A stretch of DNA of 64,000 nucleotides from Paractinoplanes polyasparticus (GTDB lineage: Bacteria; Actinomycetota; Actinomycetes; Mycobacteriales; Micromonosporaceae), in assembly GCF_019710575.1 (NCBI RefSeq), contig NZ_JAHWFK010000059.1, forward strand, positions 1 to 64,000, in the 5' to 3' direction. This document shows positions 8,473 to 17,736 of the stretch, one piece after another. Under the pieces are notes generated by a model. The model saw only the letters and a program-made list of their open reading frames with translations, was not told where the DNA came from and searched no databases. Position numbers and translations under genes: made by a program. Within the stretch, counting starts at the first letter, position 1. Every line of letters begins with the position of its first letter.

Positions 8473-9102
8473 GTGAGAAGCCACCGCTGGGAAGACCACC
8501 GACGAGGACCCGTGCCGGACGGTGTGACGATCGGAACCGTCGTCGAACTTCGCGGCGCCGACTACGCGGCCCGCTTCGAGCTGCCGGTGCGCACCGCCAT
8601 GGATCTCGCCGGTGACCGCCAGGTGTGGATGGCCGGCCGCGGCACCGGCTCCGTGCCGGTCGCGCTGGCGCGCAGCCTGTTCATCCGGTGGCTGGTGTTC
8701 GGTCGCCGGGTTCCGGCGGGCCGGCTCGGTGAGCTCGTACGGAAACGAGGCCGTCGCGCGGCGCCGCTGGTGTGGCAATCACCCGCCTCCCTGCGCGCCG
8801 CGGGGATCCGGCGGGTCCCGCGGGTGGCCGGTGTGAGCGACGGCGGGCCCCGGCTGGCCGACGACCGCGTGCTGACGGTGGCCAACGTCGTCTGGTGCAC
8901 CGGGTTCCGGCCGGGCTACGACTGGCTTGCTCCCGGCGCCCTCGGCCCGGACGGGTGGCCCGTGCACCGGCGTGGCGTGTCCACCTCTACGCCCGGCCTG
9001 GGTTTCGTCGGCATGCCGTTGCAGAGCACGTTCGCCTCCGCGTTCCTGTCGGGTATGCCCGCCGACGCGGCGTTGGTGGTCGCCCGGCTCCTCGAGGGCT
9101 GA
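8473..9102 (+). pseudogene. Flavoprotein monooxygenase, C-terminal remnant (CzcO-like)
   Basis: About 200 codons resembling the C-terminal half of FAD/NADPH-dependent monooxygenases: MDLAGDRQVWMAGRGTGSVP, then VVWCTGFRPGYDWL and PGLGFVGMPLQSTFASAF. The N-terminal FAD-binding half is absent. The second nucleotide-binding glycine motif that should precede MDLAGD is not recognisable (ARFELPVRTA instead), and no credible start codon or ribosome site is seen. It lies directly upstream of the divergent MarR gene. I read it as a decayed gene; a short functional protein is unlikely. Confidence 0.7.
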
Positions 9103-9273
9103 GTGTGCGCGCCACGCGGACATAGTCGGAGCGCCGTACGAGCGTCCGACCGCCCCGATGGCCCGCGAGTTCGCCTCGTGACGTACGCCTCGCCGCGAGG
9201 CGGACCGGTAGGTGAACTGACGGTGAGGGCTCCCGTCGACAGCAGTGAGGACGTCACCCCGAGGAGATGCGAC

Positions 9274-9906
9274 ATGCGGAACGTCAAACGAACGATGGTG
9301 GTGCTGACCGGACTGGCCGGCCTGATGATGTCGGCGGCGGCCTGTGCAGGTCCGGGCCCGACGGCCGCGGGTGGCCCCTCGGCGCCGGCTCCGGCTCCCT
9401 CGACGGCACCGCCCGGCGGCGGGACGGGGGCCGGGGCCGGGACGAAGACGGGGGGCGGCGGCCACAGCACCACGACGACTACCGTGGCCGAATGCCGCAC
9501 GAACGACCTGGAAGTGTCCCTCGCGGCCGTCCCCGGTATTTACGGGGGCTCGGCGCTCCGGCACGCCGAACGGCTGATCTTCACCAATGTCTCCGGGCGT
9601 TCCTGTTTCGAGCAGGGCTACCCCGGCGTCTCCTTCGTGGCTGGTGACAACGGGACACAGGTCGGCCGCGGCTTCATCCGCGACAGTGCAACCACCCCGC
9701 GGGTCACCCTGAAGGCGGGCGGACAGGCCCACGCGACGATCGTCGTCACCGACGCGCCCAACGCCTGCCGCCCGGTCCAGGTTCGCGGCTTCCGGGTCAT
9801 CCCGCCGGACCAGTCCACGTCCGCCTTTGTGAGACAACCGCAGGACGCGTGCCGCGACACCGGGCAGTCGGACGGCCACGTCGAGCCGATCACCCCCGGC
9901 GCGTAG
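9274..9906 (+). CDS. DUF4232-type lipoprotein
   Basis: 210 aa exported lipoprotein. The signal peptide ends in a lipobox (MSAAACAG). A ~45-residue Pro/Ala/Gly/Thr-rich spacer follows, then a compact domain of about 130 residues with paired cysteines (AECRTNDL, RSCFEQGYPGVSF, NACRPV, DACRDT) and the NVSGRSC pattern seen in actinobacterial DUF4232 proteins. ATG 9274 has GAGGAG at 9261-9266. Function is unknown; the domain is found on the outer surface of actinomycete membranes. The AraC-type gene begins 3 bp after the stop. Confidence 0.8.
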   Translation: MRNVKRTMVVLTGLAGLMMSAAACAGPGPTAAGGPSAPAPAPSTAPPGGGTGAGAGTKTGGGGHSTTTTTVAECRTNDLEVSLAAVPGIYGGSALRHAERLIFTNVSGRSCFEQGYPGVSFVAGDNGTQVGRGFIRDSATTPRVTLKAGGQAHATIVVTDAPNACRPVQVRGFRVIPPDQSTSAFVRQPQDACRDTGQSDGHVEPITPGA

Positions 9907-9909
9907 CGG

Positions 9910-10533
9910 ATGCCGGCACACGGTCCGGCCCCCGCGTTCTCCGTGGTGCCCGATCCCTGCGGCGCACGGCACGTCGTCGGCCTGCGCCTGCTCGAGGATG
10001 CTGGCCGGCCCGTGCCCGCGCTGCTCGCCCTGCACCACGACCTGCGCCGGCTGCGGGGCGACTACGGCCCACGGTCGGTCGACCTGCCGGGCACCCCGGC
10101 CGGTGGGACGCACGGCTACAGCGAGGCGTTCGGGGCCAAGGTGCGCTTCGGGCGCCCGTCCGCCGTGCTGCGGGTGCCGGCCGGAGTGCTCTCCGGTCAG
10201 GTCGAGCGCTCCGGCCTCGCCTGGCGGGTACGGCAGGCGCTGGGTGATCGGCTCGGTGTGCGGCCGACCGCGCTGGACGACGTGGCGCGGGCGATCGCGG
10301 CACACCCGCGCACGATCCAGCGCAGCCTCCTCGACGAGGGTCTGACGTTCGCCGAGATCCTCGATTGTGTACGGCGGGAGCGGGCCGACGCCCTGGTGAC
10401 CGGCACCGACCAGCCGCTGGCACAGATCGCCGCCCGCCTCGGTCTCGCCGAGGCGGGCGTGTTGAGCCGATGCGCGCGACGCTGGTGGGGGCACACCGCC
10501 GCGACGCACCGGCAGATTGCCATCAGCCGATAA
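9910..10533 (+). CDS. AraC-family regulator, N-terminally shortened
   Basis: 207 aa with the two helix-turn-helix motifs of AraC proteins at the end (HPRTIQRSLLDEGLTFAEIL, then LAQIAARLGLAEAGVLSRC). The part before them matches only the final third of the usual ligand-binding domain, so roughly 100-120 residues are missing compared with ~330-aa relatives. The second HTH is also atypical: the usual AFTRAFRRW is replaced by VLSRCARRW. It may be a decayed gene. It sits 3 bp after the lipoprotein gene and overlaps the convergent FAD monooxygenase by 11 bp. Confidence 0.6.
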   Translation: MPAHGPAPAFSVVPDPCGARHVVGLRLLEDAGRPVPALLALHHDLRRLRGDYGPRSVDLPGTPAGGTHGYSEAFGAKVRFGRPSAVLRVPAGVLSGQVERSGLAWRVRQALGDRLGVRPTALDDVARAIAAHPRTIQRSLLDEGLTFAEILDCVRRERADALVTGTDQPLAQIAARLGLAEAGVLSRCARRWWGHTAATHRQIAISR

Positions 10534-11803
10534 GGCTTCCGACGTACCCGTCGGGACGTACCATGACCGGGCGACCCTCGACGACCAGTTCCGCGGGCCG
10601 GCCGTCGAGCAGCGCGTCGCCGGCCTCGGCCACCCGGGATCCGGCCAGCTCCCCCTCCTTGCCGTAGTGCACGTCGAGCCCGGCCAGGCGCCGGGCCAGG
10701 ACGAGGGAGAGATCGGGCAGCCGGTCGATCAGCCTGCCGAGCAGGCGTCGCAGGGCCTGGCCGGTCGGGCTGGTTGCGGTGATCAACGCGGTTTGGGCAA
10801 GGGTGTGCTCGGCGACGTCCTCGGCCCACGGGTGTCGCTCGTCGTGGTAGGTGTCCAGCAGGTCGTCACCAGCCCAGCCGCTGACGACGTCGGCCAGCTT
10901 CCAGCCCAGGTTCATCGCGTCCTGCAGGCCGAGGTTGAGGCCGACCCCGCCCGCCGGGAAGTGCATGTGGGCGGCGTCCCCGGCCAGCAGCACGCGTCCC
11001 TCGCGGTACCGCGCGGCGACGCGGGTGGCGTTGCCGAAGCGGCTCAGCCACGCCGGGTCGCGCAGGCCGAAGTCGGCGCCGCCGATGCGTGTGGTGATCT
11101 CCCGCAGCTCGTCCAGGGTCAGCTCCCGCCGCCCGGCGTCCTGATGCTCGGGGTCGTAACCGGTGAATCGCAACAGTCCGCCCGGCACCGGCGCCACAAT
11201 CAGCGCGCCCTTCTCATTCTGCACGCCGTACCCGGGTACGGGCGGCGCGTCGGCCCGGACATCACCCAGGTACGCGTAGGTGTCGGCGTCGGTGCCCGGG
11301 AAGCCGATGCCGGCGCTGCGCCGTACGGTGCTGCCTGCGCCGTCGGCCCCGACCACCCAGGCCGCGCGCCGGTCGGGGCCGCCGTCGACGCTGACCCGCA
11401 CGCCGTCCGCGTCCTGGGTCAGGCCGGTGACCGCCACGCCACGCAGCACCCGGGCGCCCAGCTCGAGGGCACGCTGCTCGAGGATCGCCTCCGTGCGGTC
11501 CTGCGGGAAGGCCAGCATGAACGGGTACGGGCTGTCCAGGCGGGTCAGGTCGAGCCGCTCGCGCAGGAAGCCGAAATGCCAGGACGGCACGCGAACTCCG
11601 GTGGCCAGGAACGGTTCCTGCAGGCCGCGCAGGGCCAGCTGCTCCAGCGTCCGGGCGTGCAGGCCGAGCGCGCGGGGATGTCCGGCCGGGGCGTCCGCCC
11701 GTTCCAGCACGACCGTGGACACCCCGCCCAGCCGGAGTTCGGCGGCCAGCATCAACCCGACCGGGCCGCCCCCCACGATGATTACCTCAGTCTCTTCGTT
11801 CAT
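10523..11803 (-). CDS. FAD-dependent aromatic-type monooxygenase
   Basis: About 426 aa of the para-hydroxybenzoate hydroxylase family, which includes rifampicin and polyketide hydroxylases. Visible motifs: Rossmann GGGPVGLMLAAEL at the N-terminus, the DG motif (VVGADGAGSTVRR), and the GD motif (VLLAGDAAHMHFPAGGVGLN). The C-terminus stops just after the VRPDGYV element, a little short for the family but with the core complete. ATG 11803 is chosen; an in-frame ATG at 11839 would add 12 residues. No strong ribosome site is seen for either. Substrate is not predictable. Confidence 0.9.
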   Translation of the reverse strand: MNEETEVIIVGGGPVGLMLAAELRLGGVSTVVLERADAPAGHPRALGLHARTLEQLALRGLQEPFLATGVRVPSWHFGFLRERLDLTRLDSPYPFMLAFPQDRTEAILEQRALELGARVLRGVAVTGLTQDADGVRVSVDGGPDRRAAWVVGADGAGSTVRRSAGIGFPGTDADTYAYLGDVRADAPPVPGYGVQNEKGALIVAPVPGGLLRFTGYDPEHQDAGRRELTLDELREITTRIGGADFGLRDPAWLSRFGNATRVAARYREGRVLLAGDAAHMHFPAGGVGLNLGLQDAMNLGWKLADVVSGWAGDDLLDTYHDERHPWAEDVAEHTLAQTALITATSPTGQALRRLLGRLIDRLPDLSLVLARRLAGLDVHYGKEGELAGSRVAEAGDALLDGRPAELVVEGRPVMVRPDGYVGSLIG

Positions 11804-12027
11804 GGTGCCAACGCTAGAAACGAACGCGTGCATGGGCATTGATCCAGGGCGACGACTAATTGCTCACGCCGATCGGCCCGCAGCTCCGAAGACGTCACCA
11901 CCGCTCGGACGAAGCCCGCCGGGCTCCCGCTTCATCGCGCCGGTCGCCGGTCCGGACGGAACCCCACGGGTTCCGTCCGGACTTCTTGTCCCAGCGGTGC
12001 GTCCCGCTACCCGTCGCCGCGCGGACG

Positions 12028-12572
12028 TCACAGCCGGCTCAGCAGGCGCGGCGGGCCGGTGATCACGGTGCTGGGCACCGGATTCCAGGTGACCGTCCCG
12101 TCCGTCGCGCGGGCGACGCGGCCGAAGGGCTGGTCTCCGAAGTGGAAGGCGAACGCGACCGTGCCCGGCACCAGCATCTCGTCGATCAGGCGCCGCCGGG
12201 CGGCCGGGACGCTGTCGCCGTGCCGGTCCGGGACCGAGCCCCACTCGATGTGGTTCAGCTGCAGCGGGTGGTGGAAGGCGTCGCCGAAGCACAGCAGCCG
12301 CTCGGCGCCCGCCGTGACGAGGTAGGACGTGTGACCCGGGCTGGCCCGGCGTCGATCAGCAGCCGCCGCCCGCCGATCTCGACCAGCAGACCACCGGCCG
12401 ACATCGGCACCATGCCCCGCTCGTCCAGCAGATCGCCCGTCCATTCGCCGGGCGGTACGGACGGGAAGAAACCGCTCGGAGGAAAGGCCATGGCGCCGTC
12501 GACGACGTACGTGAATCGCACTCCACCCAGGGTCAGCGAGCGGACCGAAGACTGGCTCGGCAAGTTCGTCAT
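12028..12572 (-). pseudogene. Metallo-beta-lactamase-fold hydrolase with internal deletion
   Basis: The N-terminal part (ATG 12572; LTLGGVRFTYVVDGAMAF, GGLLVEIGGRRLLIDAG) joins abruptly near 12345 to a C-terminal part in another frame (PGHTSYLVTAG, LLCFGDAFHHPLQLNH, VAFAFHFGDQPFGRV). The HxHxDH metal-binding segment that normally lies between them is gone, so both frame and active site are lost. It is a clear deletion remnant. Confidence 0.85.
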
Positions 12573-12617
12573 GCTTCGTTCGACGGCGCCCGGCGCGAGG
12601 CGTTCAGTGCTGATCCG

Positions 12618-12920
12618 TCACGGGCCGGCGAACCATGTCTCGCAGACCGCGTCGAATGCCGCGGGCTGCTCGATCCACGGGAAGTGGCCGCACTTCGCGA
12701 TGAGTTCCAGCGCCGGGGACGGCAGGGCCGCGTGGATGCGCTCGGCCTGGGACACCCGGTCGCAGGTGAAGTCGTCGTGGCCGACGACGACGAGGGTGGG
12801 CGCGATGATGCGGCCCGGCTCAGGCAGCAGGTTCCCGGACTGGAAGCCGGACGCCTTGCTGTACCGGAGCACGTTGTCGTCGACCTCCAGGCCCGGCAGC
12901 GGCGCGGGCCAGTTCGGAAG
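12618..12920 (-). pseudogene. Alpha/beta hydrolase, C-terminal fragment
   Basis: About 100 codons of an alpha/beta-hydrolase tail: a catalytic-acid strand (APTLVVVGHDDFTCD) and the catalytic histidine segment (AKCGHFPWIEQPAAF). The nucleophile-elbow half is missing; homology stops near 12920, about 110 bp before the SARP-type repeats of the next gene. Probably a truncated remnant. Confidence 0.75.
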
Positions 12921-13027
12921 TCACCCGACCGAACGTACGTCGGCGCGCGGCGCGTACCGAGCGGATGTGATGAAGACGCCGGCGGTTGAACTGCGTCGTC
13001 CCTCGTCCGTGGCGAAGCCCGGCCGCC

Positions 13028-13060
13028 CGTCAACGTTTCGTCTGCGTTCCGTCGGCACGG
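13028..13060 (+). promoter_or_regulatory. Three 11-bp direct repeats, SARP-type binding site
   Basis: CGTCAACGTTT, CGTCTGCGTTC and CGTCGGCACGG follow each other at exactly 11-bp spacing, each beginning CGTC. SARP regulators bind direct repeats spaced by one helical turn. The first repeat starts 51 bp before the ATG at 13079. A matching array sits 51 bp before the ATG at 17051, and the SARP gene lies between them. Confidence 0.8.
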
Positions 13061-13078
13061 CGCTGGTGGACTGGGGCC

Positions 13079-14476
13079 ATGGCTGATTCGATCAACGACT
13101 ACCGGACCGCCGCCGCCGAGCTCGCCCGCCGCGTCGCCGGCGCCGTTCTGCTCCCGGGCGACGAGGGCTACGCCGAGGAATGCGCGACGTACAACCCGGC
13201 CGTGCCCAACAACCCGGCTGTGGTGGTGGGCGCCGCCGGCTCGTCCGACGTGCAGGCCGCGCTGGCGTTCGCGAAGGACCACGACCTCGTCGTGGCGGTG
13301 ATGAACACCGGGCACACCACCGTCGTCGCCGATGACCGCGCGCTGCTGATCACCACCCGGCGAATGGACGAGATCACCATCGATCCGGTCGCTCGCCGCG
13401 CCCGGGTCGGCGCCGGCGTGCGCTGGCAGCAGGTCGCCGACGCCGCGGCGCAGCACGGGCTCGCGCCGCTCAACGGTTCCTCGCCGCTCGTCGGCGTGGT
13501 GGGTTACACCCTCGGCGGAGGGCTGAGCGCCACGATGGGCCGCAAGTACGGCTGGGCGTCCGACCACGTCACCGCGCTCGACATCGTCACCGCGGACGGG
13601 CAGGTACGGCACGCCGATGCCGACGCCGAACCGGAGCTGTTCTGGGCCACCCGCGGCTCGAAGAGCAACCTGGGCATCGTCACCGCCCTCGAGTTCGAGG
13701 TGTTCCCGGTCACCCGGTTGTACGGCGGGGTGCTGATTTTCCCGGGCGACCAGGCCGCAGCGGTGCTGCGGGCGTACGCCACCGTGACCGCCCAGGCGCC
13801 GGACGAGCTGACCACCTCGATCGCGTTCATGCGGCTGCCCGATGTGCCGGTGTTCCCGGAGCCGTTGCGGGGCACCTTCACGGTGCACGTGCGGGTCTCG
13901 TTCCTCGGCGGTGCCGCAGAGGCGGACGCGCTGCTGGCGCCCCTCCGCGCGGCCGCGCCGATCGTGCTCGACACCGTCGGCGACATGCCCTACACCGACT
14001 TCGCCGCCATCTACTCCGACCCGGAGGGCCCGGCGCCGTTCGCCGAGCGCACGCTGAGCCTGCCACCGCTGACGGACGACCTCGTGGCGCAGCTGATCGC
14101 GAGCATCGGGCCGGCGGCTGACGTGCCGGCCAACATCATCGAACTGCGTCACCTCGGCGGTGCGCTGCGCGAGACGCCGGTCGGCGCCGGTGCGGCCGGC
14201 CTGCGCACGTCGGAGTTCGTCCTGTGGGTCGTCACCGTCGGTGGCCCCGACATGACCGGACCGGCTTTGCGATGGACCGGCGAGCTCTTCGACGGTTTGC
14301 GGCCGTGGGCGCTGGAGGGCAAGCACCTCAACTTCATCGGTCGGGAAGATCTGGCCGAGGAAGCGGTCCGCGCCGCCTACCCAGCCGCCACCTACGACCG
14401 GTTGGCGCGGGCGAAAGCCAAGTACGACCCGGCGAACGTCTTCCGCCTCAACCACAACATCAAGCCGGCGGCCTGA
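13079..14476 (+). CDS. FAD-linked oxidase (berberine-bridge-like)
   Basis: 465 aa of the PCMH-type FAD-binding family. The FAD domain shows PAVVVGAAGSSDVQAAL, the conserved His of NTGHTT (the usual 8-alpha histidine attachment site) and SPLVGVVGYTLGGGLS. The second cysteine of bicovalent members is absent. The C-terminus ends with the typical YDPANVFRLNHNI. Members oxidise sugars, alcohols or secondary metabolites. Start ATG 13079 follows a weak GGTGGA. The 11-bp repeats at 13028-13060 place it under the SARP encoded just downstream, so a role in a secondary or specialised pathway is likely. Confidence 0.9.
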   Translation: MADSINDYRTAAAELARRVAGAVLLPGDEGYAEECATYNPAVPNNPAVVVGAAGSSDVQAALAFAKDHDLVVAVMNTGHTTVVADDRALLITTRRMDEITIDPVARRARVGAGVRWQQVADAAAQHGLAPLNGSSPLVGVVGYTLGGGLSATMGRKYGWASDHVTALDIVTADGQVRHADADAEPELFWATRGSKSNLGIVTALEFEVFPVTRLYGGVLIFPGDQAAAVLRAYATVTAQAPDELTTSIAFMRLPDVPVFPEPLRGTFTVHVRVSFLGGAAEADALLAPLRAAAPIVLDTVGDMPYTDFAAIYSDPEGPAPFAERTLSLPPLTDDLVAQLIASIGPAADVPANIIELRHLGGALRETPVGAGAAGLRTSEFVLWVVTVGGPDMTGPALRWTGELFDGLRPWALEGKHLNFIGREDLAEEAVRAAYPAATYDRLARAKAKYDPANVFRLNHNIKPAA

Positions 14477-14580
14477 CCACCGGCACGGAATTCCGGGACC
14501 CGAGTTCACTGGGTATCTGGTCATAAAGGTCACGCGCGACGGACTTGGCCCAGCCTGGCTGCCCCGTGAAGATTCAACGG

Positions 14581-16383
14581 GTGAGATTCACTCTGCTGGG
14601 CCCGGTGCGGGTCATCACGGATGCCGGTGACGTGGCCCTGGGGCCGCCCCAGCAGCGTGGGCTGCTGGCCCTGCTGCTCCTGCGGAACACGCCGGTGCCG
14701 ATCGACGACGTGGTGGACGCGCTGTGGGGCGAGAATCCACCGGCGTCGGCGCACAGCACCGTTCGCACGTATGCCGCCCGGCTGCGGCAGGTCCTGGCCG
14801 GCGGTGAGGCCGAACTGCGCCGGTCGGCGAGTGGCTACCACATCGCACGAAACGGGGCCGGTGTCGACGCGGACGAGTTCGACCGGCTCGTCGGCGCCGC
14901 CCGCGAGGCACGGCGCTCCGGGGACATCGCCGGCGCGGCGGCCACGCTGCGCGCCGCCCTCGAGGTCTGGTCCGGTCCGGCGCTGGGTGGCGTCCGAGCG
15001 GAGTTCGCAGCCGCCCAGCGCACCCGGCTCGAGGAGTCCCGGCGTGCCGCTCGTGAACAGCTGTTCGACGCGGAACTGGCGCTCGGCCGGCACGAGGCCA
15101 TCCGTGCGGATCTCGGCGCGGCCGTCGCCGATCGGCCGTTGGACGAGCGCCTGACCGAGCTGTGGATGACTGCCCTGCACCGCTCCGGGCGGACGGTGGA
15201 GGGGCTCGAGGCGTTCCGCCGGCTGCGCGCCGGGCTGCGTGACCAGCTCGGCATCGAACCCGGTCCCGAGCTGCAGCGGTTGCATCAGCGTCTGCTCCAG
15301 GGCGACGAGGCCGTCGGCGGGCCGGCGGTGACGGCCGAGCCGCCGGCGACCCGGCCCGTTCAGATACCCCCGGACGTACGGGATTTCACCGGTCGCCGCA
15401 CCGAGGTCGACCGGCTGTGCCGCGTGCTCACCGAGGACGGCGGGATACCGGTCGCCGGCATCACGGGTCTCGGCGGGTCGGGCAAGACGACCCTGGCCGT
15501 GCACGTGGCCCATCTGTTCGCCGATCGATTCCCGGACGGGCGGTTGTTCCTCGATCTGCGAGCCCGCACCGGCCGAGCCATGAGTACGCACGAGGCCCTC
15601 GGATCGCTGCTCCGCTCGATCGGGCCGGGCATCTCGCTGCCCGGCACGACAGCCGAGCGCTCCGCGCTGTGGCGCACGATGACCGCCGGGCACAAGATGC
15701 TGGTGGTTCTCGATGACGCGGACAGCAGCGAGCAGGTGGAACCGCTGTTGCCAGGCTGCGCGGTGGTGGTGACGGCGAGTCGCCGCCTGCTGGAGCTGTC
15801 GGCGGTGGCATGGCAGCGGCTCGGCCCGCTCAGCGACCAGGAATCGCTGCGCCTCCTCGGCCAGATCTCCGGGCACCGGCGGATCAGCGCCGAACCGGAC
15901 GCGGCTCGAGAGCTGATCGCCGCCTGCTCCGGGCACGCCCTGTCGGTCCGGGTGGCCGCCGCCCGGCTGCTCGACCGGCCGATGTGGACGGTGCGGCAGA
16001 TCATGGCGCAGCTGGCGGAGGATCTGCAGGCGCCGGTCGTCATGCATGCCGACTGCAAGATTGTCGATGAGCCGATCCGGCGGGCGGAGGCGCGGCTCGG
16101 GGCGGTGCCGGCCGAGGTCTTCCGCCTCGCCGCCCTCGCTGCTTCACCGATCCGCACCGTGGCCGAGGTGACCGCGATGACCGGGCTGTCCCGGGCCGAG
16201 GCGCGTGCCGCCCTGGAGGAGCTCGTGGACGCCCACCTGGTGGAGGCGCTCGACACCGACACCTACCGGTACGCGGTATTGATCCAGGCCTTCGCTCGGC
16301 GCCGGGCCGAGCAGGTCGAGGGCCCGGACCGCTGCCGGGCGGCGCTGGCCGGCCTGAGCCGCAGGCTGGTCGCGGTGGCCTGA
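14581..16383 (+). CDS. SARP regulator with NB-ARC ATPase domain
   Basis: 600 aa. OmpR-type winged helix (~1-90: VRFTLLGPVRV, QQRGLLALLLL, STVRTYAARLRQVL), BTAD domain (~95-245: DADEFDRL, ELWMTALHRSGR, LGIEPGPELQRLHQRLL), then an NB-ARC ATPase with a P-loop near residue 300 (GLGGSGKTTLA) and Walker B (MLVVLDDADSSEQ). There is no TPR tail, making it shorter than AfsR. GTG 14581 is chosen because SARPs begin at VRFTLLG; GTG 14566 and TTG 14545 are alternatives. The matching repeat arrays before 13079 and 17051 mark those two genes as its likely targets. Confidence 0.9.
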   Translation: MRFTLLGPVRVITDAGDVALGPPQQRGLLALLLLRNTPVPIDDVVDALWGENPPASAHSTVRTYAARLRQVLAGGEAELRRSASGYHIARNGAGVDADEFDRLVGAAREARRSGDIAGAAATLRAALEVWSGPALGGVRAEFAAAQRTRLEESRRAAREQLFDAELALGRHEAIRADLGAAVADRPLDERLTELWMTALHRSGRTVEGLEAFRRLRAGLRDQLGIEPGPELQRLHQRLLQGDEAVGGPAVTAEPPATRPVQIPPDVRDFTGRRTEVDRLCRVLTEDGGIPVAGITGLGGSGKTTLAVHVAHLFADRFPDGRLFLDLRARTGRAMSTHEALGSLLRSIGPGISLPGTTAERSALWRTMTAGHKMLVVLDDADSSEQVEPLLPGCAVVVTASRRLLELSAVAWQRLGPLSDQESLRLLGQISGHRRISAEPDAARELIAACSGHALSVRVAAARLLDRPMWTVRQIMAQLAEDLQAPVVMHADCKIVDEPIRRAEARLGAVPAEVFRLAALAASPIRTVAEVTAMTGLSRAEARAALEELVDAHLVEALDTDTYRYAVLIQAFARRRAEQVEGPDRCRAALAGLSRRLVAVA

Positions 16384-16440
16384 GGCCCTGACGGCCGGCA
16401 TCGTGTGGCTGCAGCCCGAGCCGCGCACGGAGTGAGGAGT

Positions 16441-17046
16441 GAGACGCCGATCACGACATCCCCGCTCGAACGAATGAGAAGTCCCACCGTCTCTCCCGGA
16501 GAGGCGCGATCCGGCGCCGGAGCGCCGACCGGCGATGCCGCGAACGACATCCGCTGGTATCTGGACGGCCGGCCGATCCTGGCGCATGTGTCCGGCCTGC
16601 CGGCCGTCATGGCCAGCCGCGCACTGGTCGAGCACGTGGTGCGGCAGCGGGTTGCCGCGACGATCAACGTGAAGATCGTCGATGCGACCGAGGTGACCGG
16701 CCTGCGTGTCACCGGGGACGGGTCCAGGGTGATCGGCGTATCACTCGCCGGGCCGGACCGGACGGTGGACGCGGACCTGGTGGTCGACGCGGGCGGCCGG
16801 GGTTCGCGCAGCCCGGTGTGGCTGGCCGATCTGGGCCTGCCCGAGGTCCCGCGGGAGACGGTGGAGCTCGGCCTCAGCTCGGTGTCGCGCGGGCGTTCAT
16901 CGGGGTCTTCCACCTGGTCGACCCGGGTTCCGCGCCGGCCGCCCCGGAGATCGCCGCCCGGATGCACGACTCTGCCGGCTCACCAGCCCGAGCGTCCGGC
17001 GTCAACGTTTCGTCGGCGTTGCGTCGGCGCCCGCTTGATGGAGTGA
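16441..17046 (+). pseudogene. FAD-dependent oxidoreductase remnant
   Basis: The stretch between the SARP and SnoaL-like genes holds the middle of a FAD-dependent monooxygenase (RWYLDGRPILAHVSGLPAV, SRALVEHVVRQRV, DADLVVDAGGRGSRSPVW). A change of frame near 16895 leads into a C-terminal-like piece (FIGVFHLVDPGSAP). The N-terminal GxGxxG domain is absent and much of the C-terminal half is deleted. No intact coding region fits here. Its 3' end carries the repeats that now serve as the promoter region of the next gene. Confidence 0.7.
17000..17032 (+). promoter_or_regulatory. Three 11-bp direct repeats, SARP-type binding site (second copy)
   Basis: CGTCAACGTTT, CGTCGGCGTTG and CGTCGGCGCCC at 11-bp spacing. 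The first unit is identical to the first unit at 13028, and the array again starts 51 bp before the start codon (17051). Confidence 0.8.
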
Positions 17047-17050
17047 ACTC

Positions 17051-17545
17051 ATGACCGACACGATCAACACCAACGCGACCCTCGCCGGCCTTCTCGACCG
17101 GGCCGCCATCACCGACACCCTCCACCGCTACGCCGCCGGCCTCGATCTCAACGACGCCGACCTGCTCGCCTCCTCGCTCACCGAGGACGCCGTCGTCGAT
17201 CTCGGCCCGGCCATGCGGCGCATCGGGTACGACTTTCCTCCGCTCGCCCCGCGGGAGACCGTCGTCACGAGCCTGATCGGTGCGGTGGGGCCGCTGGACT
17301 CCAGCCACTCCATCAGCAACGTCCGCATCACGATCGACGGCGACAGCGCCACGGTGCTCGCCTACGCCCAGGCGCAGCACTTCAAGCCGGGCTCCGGTTC
17401 CGACCCGGCGGTGACCCGCCACGCCTTGATGATGAACCGTTACACCGCGACCATGGTCCGCGACGGCGAGCAGTGGCGCATCCGGCACCTCGACATCGCC
17501 AACGCCTGGTTCGAGGGCGACGCGCTCATGCTGCTCGGCGAGTAA
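17051..17545 (+). CDS. SnoaL-like (NTF2-fold) protein
   Basis: 164 aa, a single SnoaL_4-type cone-shaped domain (DRAAITDTLHRYAAGLDLND, then RYTATMVRDGEQWRIRHLDI). Members act as cyclases, isomerases, dehydratases or hydroxylases on secondary metabolites, or have unknown function. ATG 17051 has GGAG at 17040-17043. The upstream repeat array ties it to the neighbouring SARP and to the FAD-linked oxidase at 13079, so the three probably form a small regulon. Confidence 0.85.
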   Translation: MTDTINTNATLAGLLDRAAITDTLHRYAAGLDLNDADLLASSLTEDAVVDLGPAMRRIGYDFPPLAPRETVVTSLIGAVGPLDSSHSISNVRITIDGDSATVLAYAQAQHFKPGSGSDPAVTRHALMMNRYTATMVRDGEQWRIRHLDIANAWFEGDALMLLGE

Positions 17546-17685
17546 CGCCCGCAGCAGCGCGGTTGCTGCGTGTCCCGGGCCGGGCCGGAGCCAGATCGCG
17601 GAAGGACCCGGTCGGTCCGGCTCCGGTCACGACGATGTCCCTGCCACCGGCGACGGAAGCGCGAGGCCAACGTCACCGGTGACCG

Positions 17686-17736
17686 GCCGAGCTCGGCCGA
17701 GACGGGATCCGGGTCAACAGCATCTCCCCGGGCACG
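17686..17736 (+). pseudogene. Tiny SDR remnant
   Basis: Seventeen codons read AELGRDGIRVNSISPGT, a classical short-chain dehydrogenase segment, with an in-frame stop just upstream and no recognisable SDR sequence on either side. It is probably the last trace of a deleted gene. The remaining bases of 17546-17815 show nothing else I can support. Confidence 0.4.

Noticed and set aside
12569..14533. Long minus-strand frame across the FAD-linked oxidase
   Set aside because: The plus strand encodes an intact oxidase with FAD motifs; the minus frame is low-complexity shadow.
16818..17054. Frame downstream of the FAD-oxidoreductase remnant read as a separate small gene
   Set aside because: No ribosome site, and it runs through the SARP repeats into the SnoaL-like start. 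It is better explained as the shifted C-terminal part of the remnant.
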